64,000 bases of DNA from Gammaproteobacteria bacterium (GTDB lineage Bacteria; Gemmatimonadota; Gemmatimonadetes; Longimicrobiales; Gaopeijiaceae), in contig JAPPHB010000085.1 in assembly GCA_028821195.1 (NCBI GenBank), positions 128,580 through 192,579 on the forward strand. Direction: 5' to 3'. Below, piece after piece: positions 8,761 through 17,734 of this stretch. How positions within the stretch are numbered: position 1 is the first letter of the stretch; the number at the start of each line of letters is the position of its first letter. The position numbers and the translations under genes are program-made. The notes below the pieces were generated by a model, which was not told where the DNA came from, searched no databases, and saw only the letters and a program-made list of their open reading frames with translations.

Positions 8761-9618
8761 TCACGACAGCCACCGCTTCCGCCGCCGGTAGTGCTTCACG
8801 TTCCGGTACGACCGCCGCCCGCCATCGCCCAGCCCCAGGTAGAACTCCTTCACGTCCTCGTTGGCGCGCAGTTCCTCTGCCGCGCCCTCCAGCACGACCC
8901 GGCCCCCCTCCATGATGTAGCCGTAGTCGGCCACCGACAGAGCGATGCGTGCGTTCTGCTCGACCAGCAGAATCGTCGTCCCTTCCTCGCGATTGATGCG
9001 CCGCACGATCTCGAAGATGCTCTCGACCAGCATCGGAGCCAGCCCGAGCGAGGGCTCGTCGAGCAGCATCATGCGCGGAGATGCCATCAGGGCCCGCCCC
9101 AGTGCCAGCATCTGCTGCTCGCCGCCCGAGAGATGACCCGCGAGCTGCCCGCGCCGCTCGGCCAGCGCCGGAAAGTAGTGGTAGACCCTGTCCGTCTCGG
9201 CGTTCAGGCCGCGCCGCGTCCCGCGTGTGTACGCCCCCGCCTGCAGGTTCTCGCGCACGGTCAGGTGCTCGAAGACCCGCCGTCCCTCCAGCACCTGGAA
9301 GACTCCCTTCTCCACGATGCGGTGGGCATCCATCCCCTGGATCTCCTCGCCGTCGAAGACGATGGTCCCGTCGCTGACCTCGCCGTCTTCGACGTACAGC
9401 AGCCCCGAAATGGCCTTGAGGGTCGTCGTCTTTCCCGCGCCGTTGGAGCCCAGCAGGGCCGCGATCCGCCCCTCGGTCACCTCGAGCGACAGCCCGCGCA
9501 GCACGAGGATCACATCGTCGTAGAGCACTTCGATGTTGTTGAGGCTGAGGAGCGGCGTAGCATCCGGGCGCCCATTCGACTCCGCCGCGCCGCGCCGGCC
9601 GAAGGCCGAATCCGTCAT
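8761..9618 (-). CDS. livF: Liv-type ABC transporter ATP-binding protein LivF
   Basis: Cytoplasmic ATPase of the branched-chain amino acid/amide (HAAT) ABC import family, 285 residues. Walker A is GSNGAGKT near residue 57, the signature is LSGGEQQ, and Walker B is MMLLDEPSLGLAP followed by an ILLVEQN H-loop region. The order and LSGGEQQ wording fit LivF rather than LivG. An N-terminal extension of ~20 polar residues and a basic tail ending YRRRKRWLS are longer than in E. coli LivF (about 237 residues). Its ATG lies 10 nt after the stop of the binding-protein gene, with GAGGGCG upstream. It pairs with LivG at 14878-15720. Confidence 0.93.
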   Translation of the reverse strand: MTDSAFGRRGAAESNGRPDATPLLSLNNIEVLYDDVILVLRGLSLEVTEGRIAALLGSNGAGKTTTLKAISGLLYVEDGEVSDGTIVFDGEEIQGMDAHRIVEKGVFQVLEGRRVFEHLTVRENLQAGAYTRGTRRGLNAETDRVYHYFPALAERRGQLAGHLSGGEQQMLALGRALMASPRMMLLDEPSLGLAPMLVESIFEIVRRINREEGTTILLVEQNARIALSVADYGYIMEGGRVVLEGAAEELRANEDVKEFYLGLGDGGRRSYRNVKHYRRRKRWLS

Positions 9619-9628
9619 CCCATCGCCC

Positions 9629-10879
9629 TCAGGACGCCGGCGCCTGGATGAAGTCCGTGAACGGAACCCAGACCCCGCCCTCGACCCGGAAGATGCGCAA
9701 CCCCTTGGAGCCGCGGTGGTCCGTGGAAGTGAGGGTGACGGGAGCGGTCACCCCGCCCATGTCGTAGTCGGACAGCGTCTCGAGCGCCGCCTTGATGCTC
9801 GCCCCGGTGAGTTCCTGACCCGCCGCCAGCACCCGGCGCATCCCTTCGGCGAATGCCGCGAAGGTCCACCAGCCCTGGGTGTAGGCATTTGTCCTGCCCT
9901 CGGCGGACTCGCCCCTGGATGCGAGATAGTCGTGGATCACGCGCGTCCCGGGCACGTCCACCGTCAGGGGCGCGTACGGCATCGTCCCCATCAGCCCTTC
10001 GGCCGCCTCTCCGGCCAGTTGAACGACCTGCGCGTTGGAACACCAGTTGAGGCAGAAGAAGGTGGCGTCCAACCCCAGGCTGCGCGCGTTCTGGAGCGCC
10101 ACCGCCGCCGGCCCGGACGTGTTCTGGAAGACTACGTACTGGGCGCCGCTCTGACGGATGCGCGAGAACTCGGCCGTGAAGTCCACCGCCCCGCGCGGCA
10201 TCTCGTAGAGCGTGAGATTGATTCCCCGCGCCTCGGCGAACTCGATCCCGCCCTGGTTCGCCGGCGACAGTCCGAAGGGGCTCGCGTTGTGCATCAGCGC
10301 GACGATGGGCGTACCCTCGGCGTGGTTCGCGGCGATCCAGTCGAGGGCGATGCGGAACTGGTCGCTGTAGGTCGTGGCCAGCAGGAAGTTGTAGGGGGCC
10401 TCGGCCGGGTCCCCCAGCCGATGAGACAGGGACGCGGAGCTGAACGGGATCTCGTCCTCGGCGATGCGCATGCGCAGCGCCTCGGTGTCGCCCGTGCCCC
10501 ATCCCATGAAGATCACCGCCCCCTCGCTCACGAACTGGCTGTAGAGCTGCTCGGCGCGGTCGACCTGGTATCCGTAATCCTGAAAGATGAGGTCGATGGG
10601 CCGTCCCTCGATGCCCCCCTGCTCGTTGATCCAGTCGGCAAAGCCGCGCACCCCGTCGCCGTAGTCGGTGCCGACGTCGGCCGTGGGTCCGGTCAGGTCG
10701 AAGATCGCGCCCACTCTAATGCTGTTGTCGTCCGTGTCGACGGCATCGCCCCCGCAGGCGGCGCAAAGGAACATGGCGGCGCCCGCGGCCCACCTCTTTG
10801 TCCATCCCGCGGCCGACTTCTTCCTCCATCCCGCCGCCCGTCGTCCGTTCCCGGCCTGCAAGCCGTGCATCTCGCTCAT
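9629..10879 (-). CDS. livK: Liv-type periplasmic substrate-binding lipoprotein
   Basis: A 416-residue solute-binding protein of the Leu/Ile/Val-binding (Peripla_BP_6) family. A basic start is followed by a hydrophobic stretch ending LCAAC (Cys42), a slightly atypical lipobox, so it is probably anchored by a lipid to the outer face of the inner membrane. The mature part starts with IRVGAIFDLTGPTADVG, the usual first strand and ligand loop, and contains INEQGGIEGRPIDLIFQDYGY. GGAA lies 7 nt before the ATG. It sits between the LivM permease and the LivF ATPase. Ligand specificity is not readable; the two adjacent CoA ligases suggest a carboxylate. Confidence 0.9.
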   Translation of the reverse strand: MSEMHGLQAGNGRRAAGWRKKSAAGWTKRWAAGAAMFLCAACGGDAVDTDDNSIRVGAIFDLTGPTADVGTDYGDGVRGFADWINEQGGIEGRPIDLIFQDYGYQVDRAEQLYSQFVSEGAVIFMGWGTGDTEALRMRIAEDEIPFSSASLSHRLGDPAEAPYNFLLATTYSDQFRIALDWIAANHAEGTPIVALMHNASPFGLSPANQGGIEFAEARGINLTLYEMPRGAVDFTAEFSRIRQSGAQYVVFQNTSGPAAVALQNARSLGLDATFFCLNWCSNAQVVQLAGEAAEGLMGTMPYAPLTVDVPGTRVIHDYLASRGESAEGRTNAYTQGWWTFAAFAEGMRRVLAAGQELTGASIKAALETLSDYDMGGVTAPVTLTSTDHRGSKGLRIFRVEGGVWVPFTDFIQAPAS

Positions 10880-10891
10880 CTTCTCGTTCCT

Positions 10892-11965
10892 TCAATTGGC
10901 CCGGCTCTCGCCGCGCCGGTACGCAAACGGCCACACATGAAAGTAGTCTTTCACGTTGTCCCACAGTTTGGACAGTCCCCGGGGCTCGAAGATGAGGAAG
11001 AGGATGATCACGATCCCGAACACCGCCTGCTGCGCGTAGGGGAGAAGGGAAGCCGCCTGGGGAGCGGTGTCCTGGATGGCGCGTCCCAGGTTGGTGATGA
11101 GCGCCGGGAGCAACGTGATCAGTGCTGCTCCCAGGAACGATCCGCGGATCGAACCCAGGCCGCCGACGATGATCATCGCCAGGTAGACGATGCTGGTGTT
11201 CAGCGTGAAGCGCTCCCAGGTGACGATGTTGCGGTAGAAGGCGATCATCGCCCCCGCGAGCCCTACGAAGAACGACGAGGTCGCGAAGGCCAGCAGCTTG
11301 GTGCGGAAGATGTCCACCCCGATGACGTTCGCCGCGATGTCCTGGTCCCGCACCGCCTCGAAGGCCCGGCCGATGCGGCTACGGAAGAGGTTTGCGGCGA
11401 AGAGCGCGGTTCCGGCCGCCGTGAGTACCGCCAGCCAGTAGAAGTTGAAGGTGCTGTTCAGGCGGAGGCCGAACAGGCGCGGGGCGGGCACGACGATAGC
11501 CTCGGTCCCGCCCGTGACTGCGGTCCAATGGGTCATCGCCCACTCCACGATCTCCTGCGCGGCCAGGGTGGCGATGGCCAGGTAGAGGCCCTTCAGACGC
11601 AGGGAAGGGAGCCCGAAGAAGGTGCCTGCCACGGCCGTGAGAATGCAGGCGCAGAACACGCTCGCGCCCCACGGGAGTCCCAAGTTGAGGGTCAGAAGTC
11701 CGGCGGTGTAGGCCCCGATCGCCATGAAAGCGCCCTGGCCCAGCGAGATCTGGCCCGTGTAGCCCACCAGGATGTTGAGCCCGATGGCGCCCACGGTGGC
11801 GATGGCCACCTGGTTGGCCAGATCCAGCCAGTAGGTGCTGGCCAGGAACGGGAAGACGAGTACGAAGAGGGCAAGTATCGCGAGCCGGATGCGCTGCGCC
11901 GGCCGCGGACGGAGTCCCATGTCGGACTCGTAGCGGGTGTGGAAGACCCCGCACTCCATGCTCAT
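10892..11965 (-). CDS. livM: Liv-type ABC transporter permease LivM
   Basis: Inner-membrane permease of the HAAT import family, about 357 residues and ten hydrophobic segments. The start region reads FHTRYESDMGLRPRP, matching the (T)xYxxDM opening common in these permeases, and the NILVGYTGQISLGQGAFMAIG core motif follows. The longer frame extending back to 12130 overlaps livH and encodes no plausible N terminus, so I place the start at ATG 11965, ten nt after the livH stop; ATG 11959 is equally possible. The stop is 12 nt before the binding-protein start. It forms a heterodimeric channel with LivH. Confidence 0.9.
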   Translation of the reverse strand: MSMECGVFHTRYESDMGLRPRPAQRIRLAILALFVLVFPFLASTYWLDLANQVAIATVGAIGLNILVGYTGQISLGQGAFMAIGAYTAGLLTLNLGLPWGASVFCACILTAVAGTFFGLPSLRLKGLYLAIATLAAQEIVEWAMTHWTAVTGGTEAIVVPAPRLFGLRLNSTFNFYWLAVLTAAGTALFAANLFRSRIGRAFEAVRDQDIAANVIGVDIFRTKLLAFATSSFFVGLAGAMIAFYRNIVTWERFTLNTSIVYLAMIIVGGLGSIRGSFLGAALITLLPALITNLGRAIQDTAPQAASLLPYAQQAVFGIVIILFLIFEPRGLSKLWDNVKDYFHVWPFAYRRGESRAN

Positions 11966-11975
11966 GGGGAGAGTC

Positions 11976-12848
11976 TCATACGCGCTCGATGATCTCCTTC
12001 CCGAAGAGGCCGTAGGGCCGCACCATAAGCACCATGATGAGTACCAGGTAGGGGACCACCAGGTTGAGTCCGTGCCCCACGTAGAAGCCGACGTAGACCT
12101 CCAGCAGCCCGATGATGGCACCGCCGACAACGGCCCCTTTGATCGAGTCCAGCCCGCCCAGGATCACCACCGGGAAGACCCGCAGACCGATGGCCGCCAC
12201 GTTCGGGCTCACCCCCACGACGTTGCCCAGCATGATGCCGCCGATCGCCGCGGAGGCGGCCGCCAGTCCCCAGGCCACCCCGAAGACGCGAGGGATGCTG
12301 ATCCCCATGCTGAGAGCCGCCTGCTGGTCGTCGGCGATGGCGCGCATGGCGATGCCGTCGCGGGTGTAGCGGAAGAAGAGCCCGAGCGCCGCCAGCACCG
12401 CGAGTGCGATGGGGATGGAGAGCACCCGTGCCGCCGAGAGCACCGCCGGTCCGATGACGAGGTCGCCAGCGGGCAGGAACGACTCGAACGCGCGCGGGTT
12501 CGGGCCCCAGATGGCGTTGATCGCGCCCCGGAGCACCGACGACAGCCCGATGGTCACCATGATCATCGAGATGATGGGCTCGCCCACCAGAGGCCGCAGC
12601 ACCAGGCGCTCGACCGCCAGGGCTACCGCGACCGCCAGCAACACGGTCGCGAGGACCCCCAGGCTCCAGGGCAGCCCGGTCTGCGCTACCGCGAAGAAGA
12701 TCAGGTAGGTCCCCAGCAGGAGCAGGTCCCCCTGGGCGAAGTTGATGACGTCGCTGGCCTTGTAGATGACCACGAAGCCCGCCGCCGCCAGTGCGTAGAT
12801 CATCCCCGTGCTGAGTCCCGAAACCGTCAGTTGCAGGAAGATGTCCAT
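11976..12848 (-). CDS. livH: Liv-type ABC transporter permease LivH
   Basis: Inner-membrane permease, 290 residues from ATG 12848. It opens MDIFLQLTVSGLSTGMIYAL and carries the conserved VINFAQGDLLLLGTY and TIGLSSVLRGAINAIWGP segments of LivH. A GTG- or ATG-type start further upstream would add a polar leader not seen in the family. It follows the long-chain acyl-CoA ligase gene by 68 nt and precedes livM by 10 nt, so livH-livM-livK-livF are very likely co-transcribed. With LivM it forms the membrane channel of the importer. Confidence 0.92.
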   Translation of the reverse strand: MDIFLQLTVSGLSTGMIYALAAAGFVVIYKASDVINFAQGDLLLLGTYLIFFAVAQTGLPWSLGVLATVLLAVAVALAVERLVLRPLVGEPIISMIMVTIGLSSVLRGAINAIWGPNPRAFESFLPAGDLVIGPAVLSAARVLSIPIALAVLAALGLFFRYTRDGIAMRAIADDQQAALSMGISIPRVFGVAWGLAAASAAIGGIMLGNVVGVSPNVAAIGLRVFPVVILGGLDSIKGAVVGGAIIGLLEVYVGFYVGHGLNLVVPYLVLIMVLMVRPYGLFGKEIIERV

Positions 12849-12916
12849 GGAATCACCGCTCACGGGCCCGCGAGCGCGGGCGGTGGCATGCAACGGCGGG
12901 GCGGGTCATGGCCTGC

Positions 12917-14881
12917 TCACTCCATTGTCTCGATCCGGAGATCGTGCTCCACTGCCGCCGTGCGACCGTCCTGATAGGTGATCTCGGTCGCCACGGTGAT
13001 CGAATCGGCCTCCCCCTGCAGCGCCGCGATGATCTCCGCGAAGCGATCGGCAATATGGCGCCGCCGGACTTTGCGGGTGCGGGTCAGCTCGGCGTCGTCG
13101 GCGTGCAGCTCCTTGTGCAGCAGCAGGAAGCGGTGGATGCGGGCGGCCTCGGGCAGTTCCCCGTTCACCTCGGCGACGTGCTCCCGGACCAGGGCGTACA
13201 CCTCGCTCCGCCGCGCCAGGTCGGTGAAGGTGGTGTAGGGAATGCGGTGCCGCTCAGCCCACTGCCCGGCGTTCTCCATGTCGATGGCGATCATCGCGGT
13301 GACGAACGGAGCCCCGCCGCCCCCGAAGACTACAGCTTCGGCCACGTAGGGACTGAACTTGAGCTTGTTCTCGACGAACTGCGGGGAGAAGTGGGTTCCG
13401 TCGGCCAGCTGCATCACGTCGGCCAGGCGATCGATCACCACGAGGTGGCCGTTCTCGTCGAAGTAGCCGGCGTCGCCCGAGTGCAGCCATCCGTCCTCCA
13501 GGGTCTCCGCGGTGGCCGCGGGGTTGCGGAAGTAGCCCTGGAACACCGCGGGGCTCCTGCAGAGGATCTCGCCCTCGTCCGAAATCCGGATCTCGGTGCG
13601 CGGCAGCGGCACCCCCACGGTCTGAAAGCGGATGTCGTCGTCCCGGTGCACCACCGAGATTCCCGACACCTCGGTCTGGCCGTAGAGCTGCTTCAGGTTG
13701 ACCCCGATGGCGTGATAGAAACGGAAGACGTCGGGGCCCAGGGCGGCACCCCCGGTATAGGCTCGCCGCACCCGGCTGAGGCCCAACTGGTCGCGGATGG
13801 GGTGGAAGACCGTCCAGTCCGCCAGGCGGTGAGCCAGGCGGCGGACCGGACCGATGTGCCGTCCCCGAAACCGCGCTTCGGCGGTCGCGGCCCCCTGCTT
13901 CATGGCCCAGCCATAGAACCATCGCTTGAGCCGGGTGGTGTCCTGGGCCATGACCTGCACGTCCGAGACCATGTTCTCCCAGATCCGGGGCGGCGACATG
14001 AGGAAAGCCGGCCCGATCTCGCGCATGTCCTTGCGCGCGGTCGCCGTCTCCTCGGGGAAGTTCACCGTGAACCCCGCCAGAAGCCCGCTCGCCACCGCCA
14101 CCATCTGTTCACCGATCCAGGCGAGCGGAAGGAACGACACGAATTCGTCGCCCGGGTTCATCGCATCCACAGTGCGCAACTGGGACGCCATCACGATCAG
14201 GTTCTCATGCGAGAGCATCGCCAGCTTGGGGATGCTGGTCGTGCCGGAAGTCGTGCACAGCAGCGCGATGTCGGCGGGCTGAACTGCGGAGAGTCGCCGG
14301 CTGAATTCCTGCGGCGATCGCTCGTGCCACCGCTCCCCCAGCGCCTCGATTTCCCCGAACCACATCAGCCCCGGCGCCTCGTACCCGTGCATCCCGCGCG
14401 CATCGTAATACACGATGTACTCGAGGCCGGGCAGCCGGTCCCGCACCTCCATCACCTTGTCGACCTGCTCCTGGTCCTCGGCCACGATGATGCGGGCCTC
14501 GGCGGCTTCCAGCATGCGGGCGAGTTCGTCCGCGATGGCGTCCTGGTAGAGCCCCAGGGGGAGGATGCCCGCCACCTGAGCCGCGAGCTCGGCAATCATC
14601 CACTCGGGCCGGTTGTCTCCGATGATCGCGACCCGGTCCCCCTCTTCGGCGCCCAGTTCCGTCAGTCCCAGCGAGAAGGCCCGCACCCGGCCGAGGTACT
14701 CCGCCCAGGTGATCTCCTGCCAGATCCCGAACTCCTTCTCGCGCAGCGCGACCTCGTCGGGGCGGCTCGCGGCATGACCGGCCAGGAGGCCCGGCAGCGT
14801 CCGGTTCACGGGCAGGTCTGCTCGCGTCCCCGGCGTGCCGCTCACCGCCTGGCCTTCCCGCGGGCCCGGCGTCCCGATCAC
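12917..14881 (-). CDS. Long-chain-type AMP-dependent acyl-CoA synthetase
   Basis: A 654-residue ANL enzyme that converts a carboxylic acid to its acyl-CoA through an acyl-adenylate. Motifs in order are CTTSGTTSIPKLAMLSHENL (phosphate loop, with Ser where TSGTTG has its final Gly), QLYGQTEVSG (A5), DGWLHSGDAGYFDENGHL (A7) and VIDRLADVMQLADGTHFSP (A8 hinge). The long frame continuing to 15832 is out of phase with livG and is a shadow, so I start at GTG 14881, which overlaps the livG stop by 4 nt (GTGA). Length matches the family. The substrate is unknown; the Liv importer encoded around it is the likely source. Confidence 0.9.
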   Translation of the reverse strand: MIGTPGPREGQAVSGTPGTRADLPVNRTLPGLLAGHAASRPDEVALREKEFGIWQEITWAEYLGRVRAFSLGLTELGAEEGDRVAIIGDNRPEWMIAELAAQVAGILPLGLYQDAIADELARMLEAAEARIIVAEDQEQVDKVMEVRDRLPGLEYIVYYDARGMHGYEAPGLMWFGEIEALGERWHERSPQEFSRRLSAVQPADIALLCTTSGTTSIPKLAMLSHENLIVMASQLRTVDAMNPGDEFVSFLPLAWIGEQMVAVASGLLAGFTVNFPEETATARKDMREIGPAFLMSPPRIWENMVSDVQVMAQDTTRLKRWFYGWAMKQGAATAEARFRGRHIGPVRRLAHRLADWTVFHPIRDQLGLSRVRRAYTGGAALGPDVFRFYHAIGVNLKQLYGQTEVSGISVVHRDDDIRFQTVGVPLPRTEIRISDEGEILCRSPAVFQGYFRNPAATAETLEDGWLHSGDAGYFDENGHLVVIDRLADVMQLADGTHFSPQFVENKLKFSPYVAEAVVFGGGGAPFVTAMIAIDMENAGQWAERHRIPYTTFTDLARRSEVYALVREHVAEVNGELPEAARIHRFLLLHKELHADDAELTRTRKVRRRHIADRFAEIIAALQGEADSITVATEITYQDGRTAAVEHDLRIETME

Positions 14882-15720
14882 AACGCGGTACCCACGGGTC
14901 CCGCCGCGTCCTTCGCCAGCGCTTTCTCGTCCGCTCCTCTGCCCAGGTAGGCGTCGATCACCGCGGGGTCGTTCCTGACCTCCTCCGGGCTCCCCTGTGC
15001 GATCCGCCGCCCGAAGTCCAGCACCACCACCCGGTCCGAGATGTCCATGATCACGTCGATGTCGTGGTCGATCACCACCACGGTGATGCCGCGCTCCTCG
15101 TGCACGTCGAGGATGAAGCGCGCCATCGACTCCTTCTCCTCCGCGTTCATCCCGGCCGTGGGCTCGTCCAGGAGGAGGATGTGCGGATCGAGCGCCAGCG
15201 CGCGCGCCATCTCCACCAGCCGCTGGTTCCCGTACGCGAGACTCCCCACCACCGCGCTCCGCAGCGGCTCGAGGTTCATGAAGTCGATGACCTCCTCCAC
15301 GTAGCGCCGATGCTCGATCTCCCGGCGGCGCTGGCGACCCAGGTAGATCCCGCCGCTGAGCACACCGCCCTTCATGTGCACGTGGCGGCCCAGCATGAGG
15401 TTGTCGAGCACCGTCATGTGCTTGAAGAGCTCGATGTTCTGGAAGGTGCGCGCGACCCCGAGCGCGGCGATGCGGTGCGGAGCGAGGCGGTGCAGCGCGT
15501 GCCGGGCCCCGTCGCGACCGGTCAGGGTGATGCTCCCCTCCTGCGCGCGGTAGAGTCCGGAAATGCAGTTCAGGACGCTCGTCTTGCCCGCCCCGTTGGG
15601 CCCGATGAGCGCGAGCAGCTCCCCCTTGCGGACCTCCATGCTGAGGCCGGAGAGCGCGGTCACGCCCCCGAAGCGGAGGGTCAGCTCGTTGAGTTCGAGG
15701 AGGGGCAGGGGTTGATGCAC
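14878..15720 (-). CDS. livG: Liv-type ABC transporter ATP-binding protein LivG
   Basis: First gene of the Liv cluster, 280 residues from GTG 15720. Walker A is GPNGAGKT near residue 35, the degenerate signature is LAYGNQRLVEMARAL (typical of LivG rather than LSGGQ), and Walker B is ILLLDEPTAGM with the LivG-specific NAEEKESM insert. The start is uncertain: in-frame codons continue to 15936, but the extra residues look like upstream noise and would overlap the divergent DUF262 gene. GTG 15720 opens straight into LLELNELTLRFGG. No good Shine-Dalgarno is visible. It should drive import together with LivF. Confidence 0.88.
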   Translation of the reverse strand: MHQPLPLLELNELTLRFGGVTALSGLSMEVRKGELLALIGPNGAGKTSVLNCISGLYRAQEGSITLTGRDGARHALHRLAPHRIAALGVARTFQNIELFKHMTVLDNLMLGRHVHMKGGVLSGGIYLGRQRRREIEHRRYVEEVIDFMNLEPLRSAVVGSLAYGNQRLVEMARALALDPHILLLDEPTAGMNAEEKESMARFILDVHEERGITVVVIDHDIDVIMDISDRVVVLDFGRRIAQGSPEEVRNDPAVIDAYLGRGADEKALAKDAAGPVGTAL

Positions 15721-15819
15721 GGCCGGGCTTGAAGCGATTGGCAAAGGGCGACGGTTTCGAAAAGGATAGACCGGACAACACGACGGCGAAACAGGTGCTC
15801 CATGGCCAGACTTCGACTC

Positions 15820-15848
15820 TTGACCGAGCCACCTAACCACGTGAGAAT
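15820..15848 (+). promoter_or_regulatory. Possible sigma-70-type promoter for the DUF262 gene
   Basis: TTGACC at 15820-15825 and GAGAAT at 15843-15848 are separated by 17 nt. The first matches TTGACA at 5 of 6 positions and the second matches TATAAT at 4 of 6. Transcription would start about 35-40 nt before the ATG at 15893, where AGGGG provides a Shine-Dalgarno. The match is by eye in a GC-rich background. Confidence 0.35.
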
Positions 15849-15892
15849 CGGAACATGGCAGGCTTTCTGTTGACCAAGGCAGGGGTAACTGC

Positions 15893-17545
15893 ATGAAGAT
15901 CGCCGGCATCCTCGCCAAGGTCACAACGGGCAACATGACCCTCCCAGCGTTTCAGCGAGGGTACGTGTGGAAGCGCAGGCAGGTGCGCGAGCTCTTCGAC
16001 TCGCTCTACCGAAGACACCCAGTGGGGAGCCTGCTGACCTGGATCACTTCGCTGGAGCGTGGCGGGTCTACCGAACTTCTGCTGGACGGTCAACAGCGCG
16101 TGACTTCGCTATACGGGGTAATCAAGGGCGAGGTGCCACGCTTCTTCGAAGGAGATGTAGGGTCATTCTCCGACCTGTATTTCCACGCCGGAGAGGAGAG
16201 GTTCGAGTTCTTCCAGTCTATCAAGATGAAAGAAGATCCACTCTGGTTCGACGTGACCAGAGTAATGAAGGCTGGGGTTGACGGACTAGCCGATTTGTTG
16301 GCCGAGAGGTTGGTTGCCGCGGGGGAGACACTTGATCCCTTGGACTTCATCACGATCAACAACCGTCTGCTCCATCTTCTCGGCGTAACCGGCATAGACC
16401 TTCACATTGAACAGCTGACCGATGAGGGCCATAGCGTCGACACAGTCTTGGGCATATTCAACCGCCTGAACAGCGCTGGCACCAAGTTGTCGAGCGGTGA
16501 TCTTGCGCTGGCGAGGATCGCCGTCAAGTGGCCGCAGGTAGGGGGGGAGATGCGGAGCTGCCTGAAGGCATTGCGAATCCACTACGGATTCAGCTTCACC
16601 AAGGACTGGCTGCTTCGGTGTGTGAACGCGGTCGCAAGCGGAGAGGCTGGTTTTCAACGCCTCCATGAGGCTTCGCGCGGAGAGGTAAAGGCCAGCCTGG
16701 AACGCACTCTCCATCACTTGCACCGCTGCCTGGACCACATCCACCACAGGCTACGGCTGGACCATGACCGAGTCCTGTTTGGACGCTTGGCGTTTCCCGT
16801 CATGGTTCGCCACCTGGAGTTGTCCAGGCCAGGACCAGGCGGCCAGTGGGATTGGGATTCGCTCCTCTACTGGTTTCTGCAGGCCGGCATGCGGGGTCGC
16901 TTCTCCGCTTCCGCCGAGACCGCCATCAAGCAGGACCTGGCGTCGGTGGACGGCACCATGGATGGGATTGAGCGGTTGATCGGAGACATAGGGACCAGGT
17001 GGGGTCGACGGCAGGTAGAGCCCGCCGACTTCGACTCCTGGTCGATCGGGGCCCGTCTCTATCCACCTCTCTACTGGCTGGCGCGCGCGGGCGGCGCGCG
17101 GGATTTCTGTAGTGGAATCGACCTTCGGGCGGTCATGCCGGGCGGCGATGCTCAACTGAGGGTCCACCCCATCTTTCCGAAGGGGGCACTATATGCGGCC
17201 GGGTACTCCCGTTCGCAAGTCAACGCTCTGGCCAACCTCTGCTTCCTGGCACCTGGGTGCAACGAGTGGATGGATGCGGCTTGTCCCGCGGAGCCATCTC
17301 CCTATGTCGAGGACACCAATGACCCTGTCCGTCGCCGCATTGGCCGCGAGGGCTATTTCCCTTTCGTGCGTGAGCAACATCCGGGGGTTCTGGAGTCCCA
17401 GTGGATCCCAATGGACGAGAAGCTATGGAAGGTGGACAACTTCCTTCCGTTCCTGAAAGCCCGCCGGACTCTACTCGCCCGGGCCGCGAACCGACACTTG
17501 AGCAGCCTCTACCCAAGACACGCGAAGAGCGTGGTTGAGCCGTGA
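15893..17545 (+). CDS. DUF262-domain protein, GmrSD-like, with a divergent HNH-like C terminus
   Basis: A 550-residue protein. The DUF262 (ParB/sulfiredoxin-like) N terminus is clear: QRGYVW at residues 21-26, the LFDSLYRRHPVGSLLTW helix, and DGQQR at 65-69, which in this family forms the nucleotide-binding and hydrolysis site. Near residue 424 there is VHPIFPKG followed by N-x3-N and a later Asn, resembling the DUF1524 H-N-H nuclease of GmrSD enzymes; the position that normally carries the second His (HHIFP) is Pro. GmrSD proteins restrict modified phage DNA. This gene stands alone, and its G+C is lower than its neighbours' (52 % in 16201-16320), so lateral transfer is likely. AGGGG precedes the ATG by about 8 nt. 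Confidence 0.82.
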   Translation: MKIAGILAKVTTGNMTLPAFQRGYVWKRRQVRELFDSLYRRHPVGSLLTWITSLERGGSTELLLDGQQRVTSLYGVIKGEVPRFFEGDVGSFSDLYFHAGEERFEFFQSIKMKEDPLWFDVTRVMKAGVDGLADLLAERLVAAGETLDPLDFITINNRLLHLLGVTGIDLHIEQLTDEGHSVDTVLGIFNRLNSAGTKLSSGDLALARIAVKWPQVGGEMRSCLKALRIHYGFSFTKDWLLRCVNAVASGEAGFQRLHEASRGEVKASLERTLHHLHRCLDHIHHRLRLDHDRVLFGRLAFPVMVRHLELSRPGPGGQWDWDSLLYWFLQAGMRGRFSASAETAIKQDLASVDGTMDGIERLIGDIGTRWGRRQVEPADFDSWSIGARLYPPLYWLARAGGARDFCSGIDLRAVMPGGDAQLRVHPIFPKGALYAAGYSRSQVNALANLCFLAPGCNEWMDAACPAEPSPYVEDTNDPVRRRIGREGYFPFVREQHPGVLESQWIPMDEKLWKVDNFLPFLKARRTLLARAANRHLSSLYPRHAKSVVEP

Positions 17546-17734
17546 ACCGAGAGATCCCCGGGGACGCTGACGTTGCCACAAGCCAGGTCGTCAAGCTCGT
17601 CGCACGACGCTCGGGGTAATCGTGGCTGTTCATTGGACCGCGTGCGTGCCGGAAGGCGACCACCGACCGATTCTCGAATCCCAGGCCCGCGACGCCGCAT
17701 CGCCGGCGACCGCCGAGGGACCATCGTGTGTCTC

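Noticed and set aside
9533-11992. An 819-residue open frame on the plus strand
   Set aside because: It lies antisense to livF, the binding protein and livM, with no protein-like motif. High GC removes stop codons from opposing frames; 12908-14950, 43991-46342 and 48277-51006 are the same kind of shadow.
12917-15832. A single 971-residue frame joining an Arg/Pro-rich N terminus to the acyl-CoA ligase
   Set aside because: The first ~320 residues are an out-of-phase reading of livG. The ligase begins at GTG 14881 with a normal 4-nt overlap.
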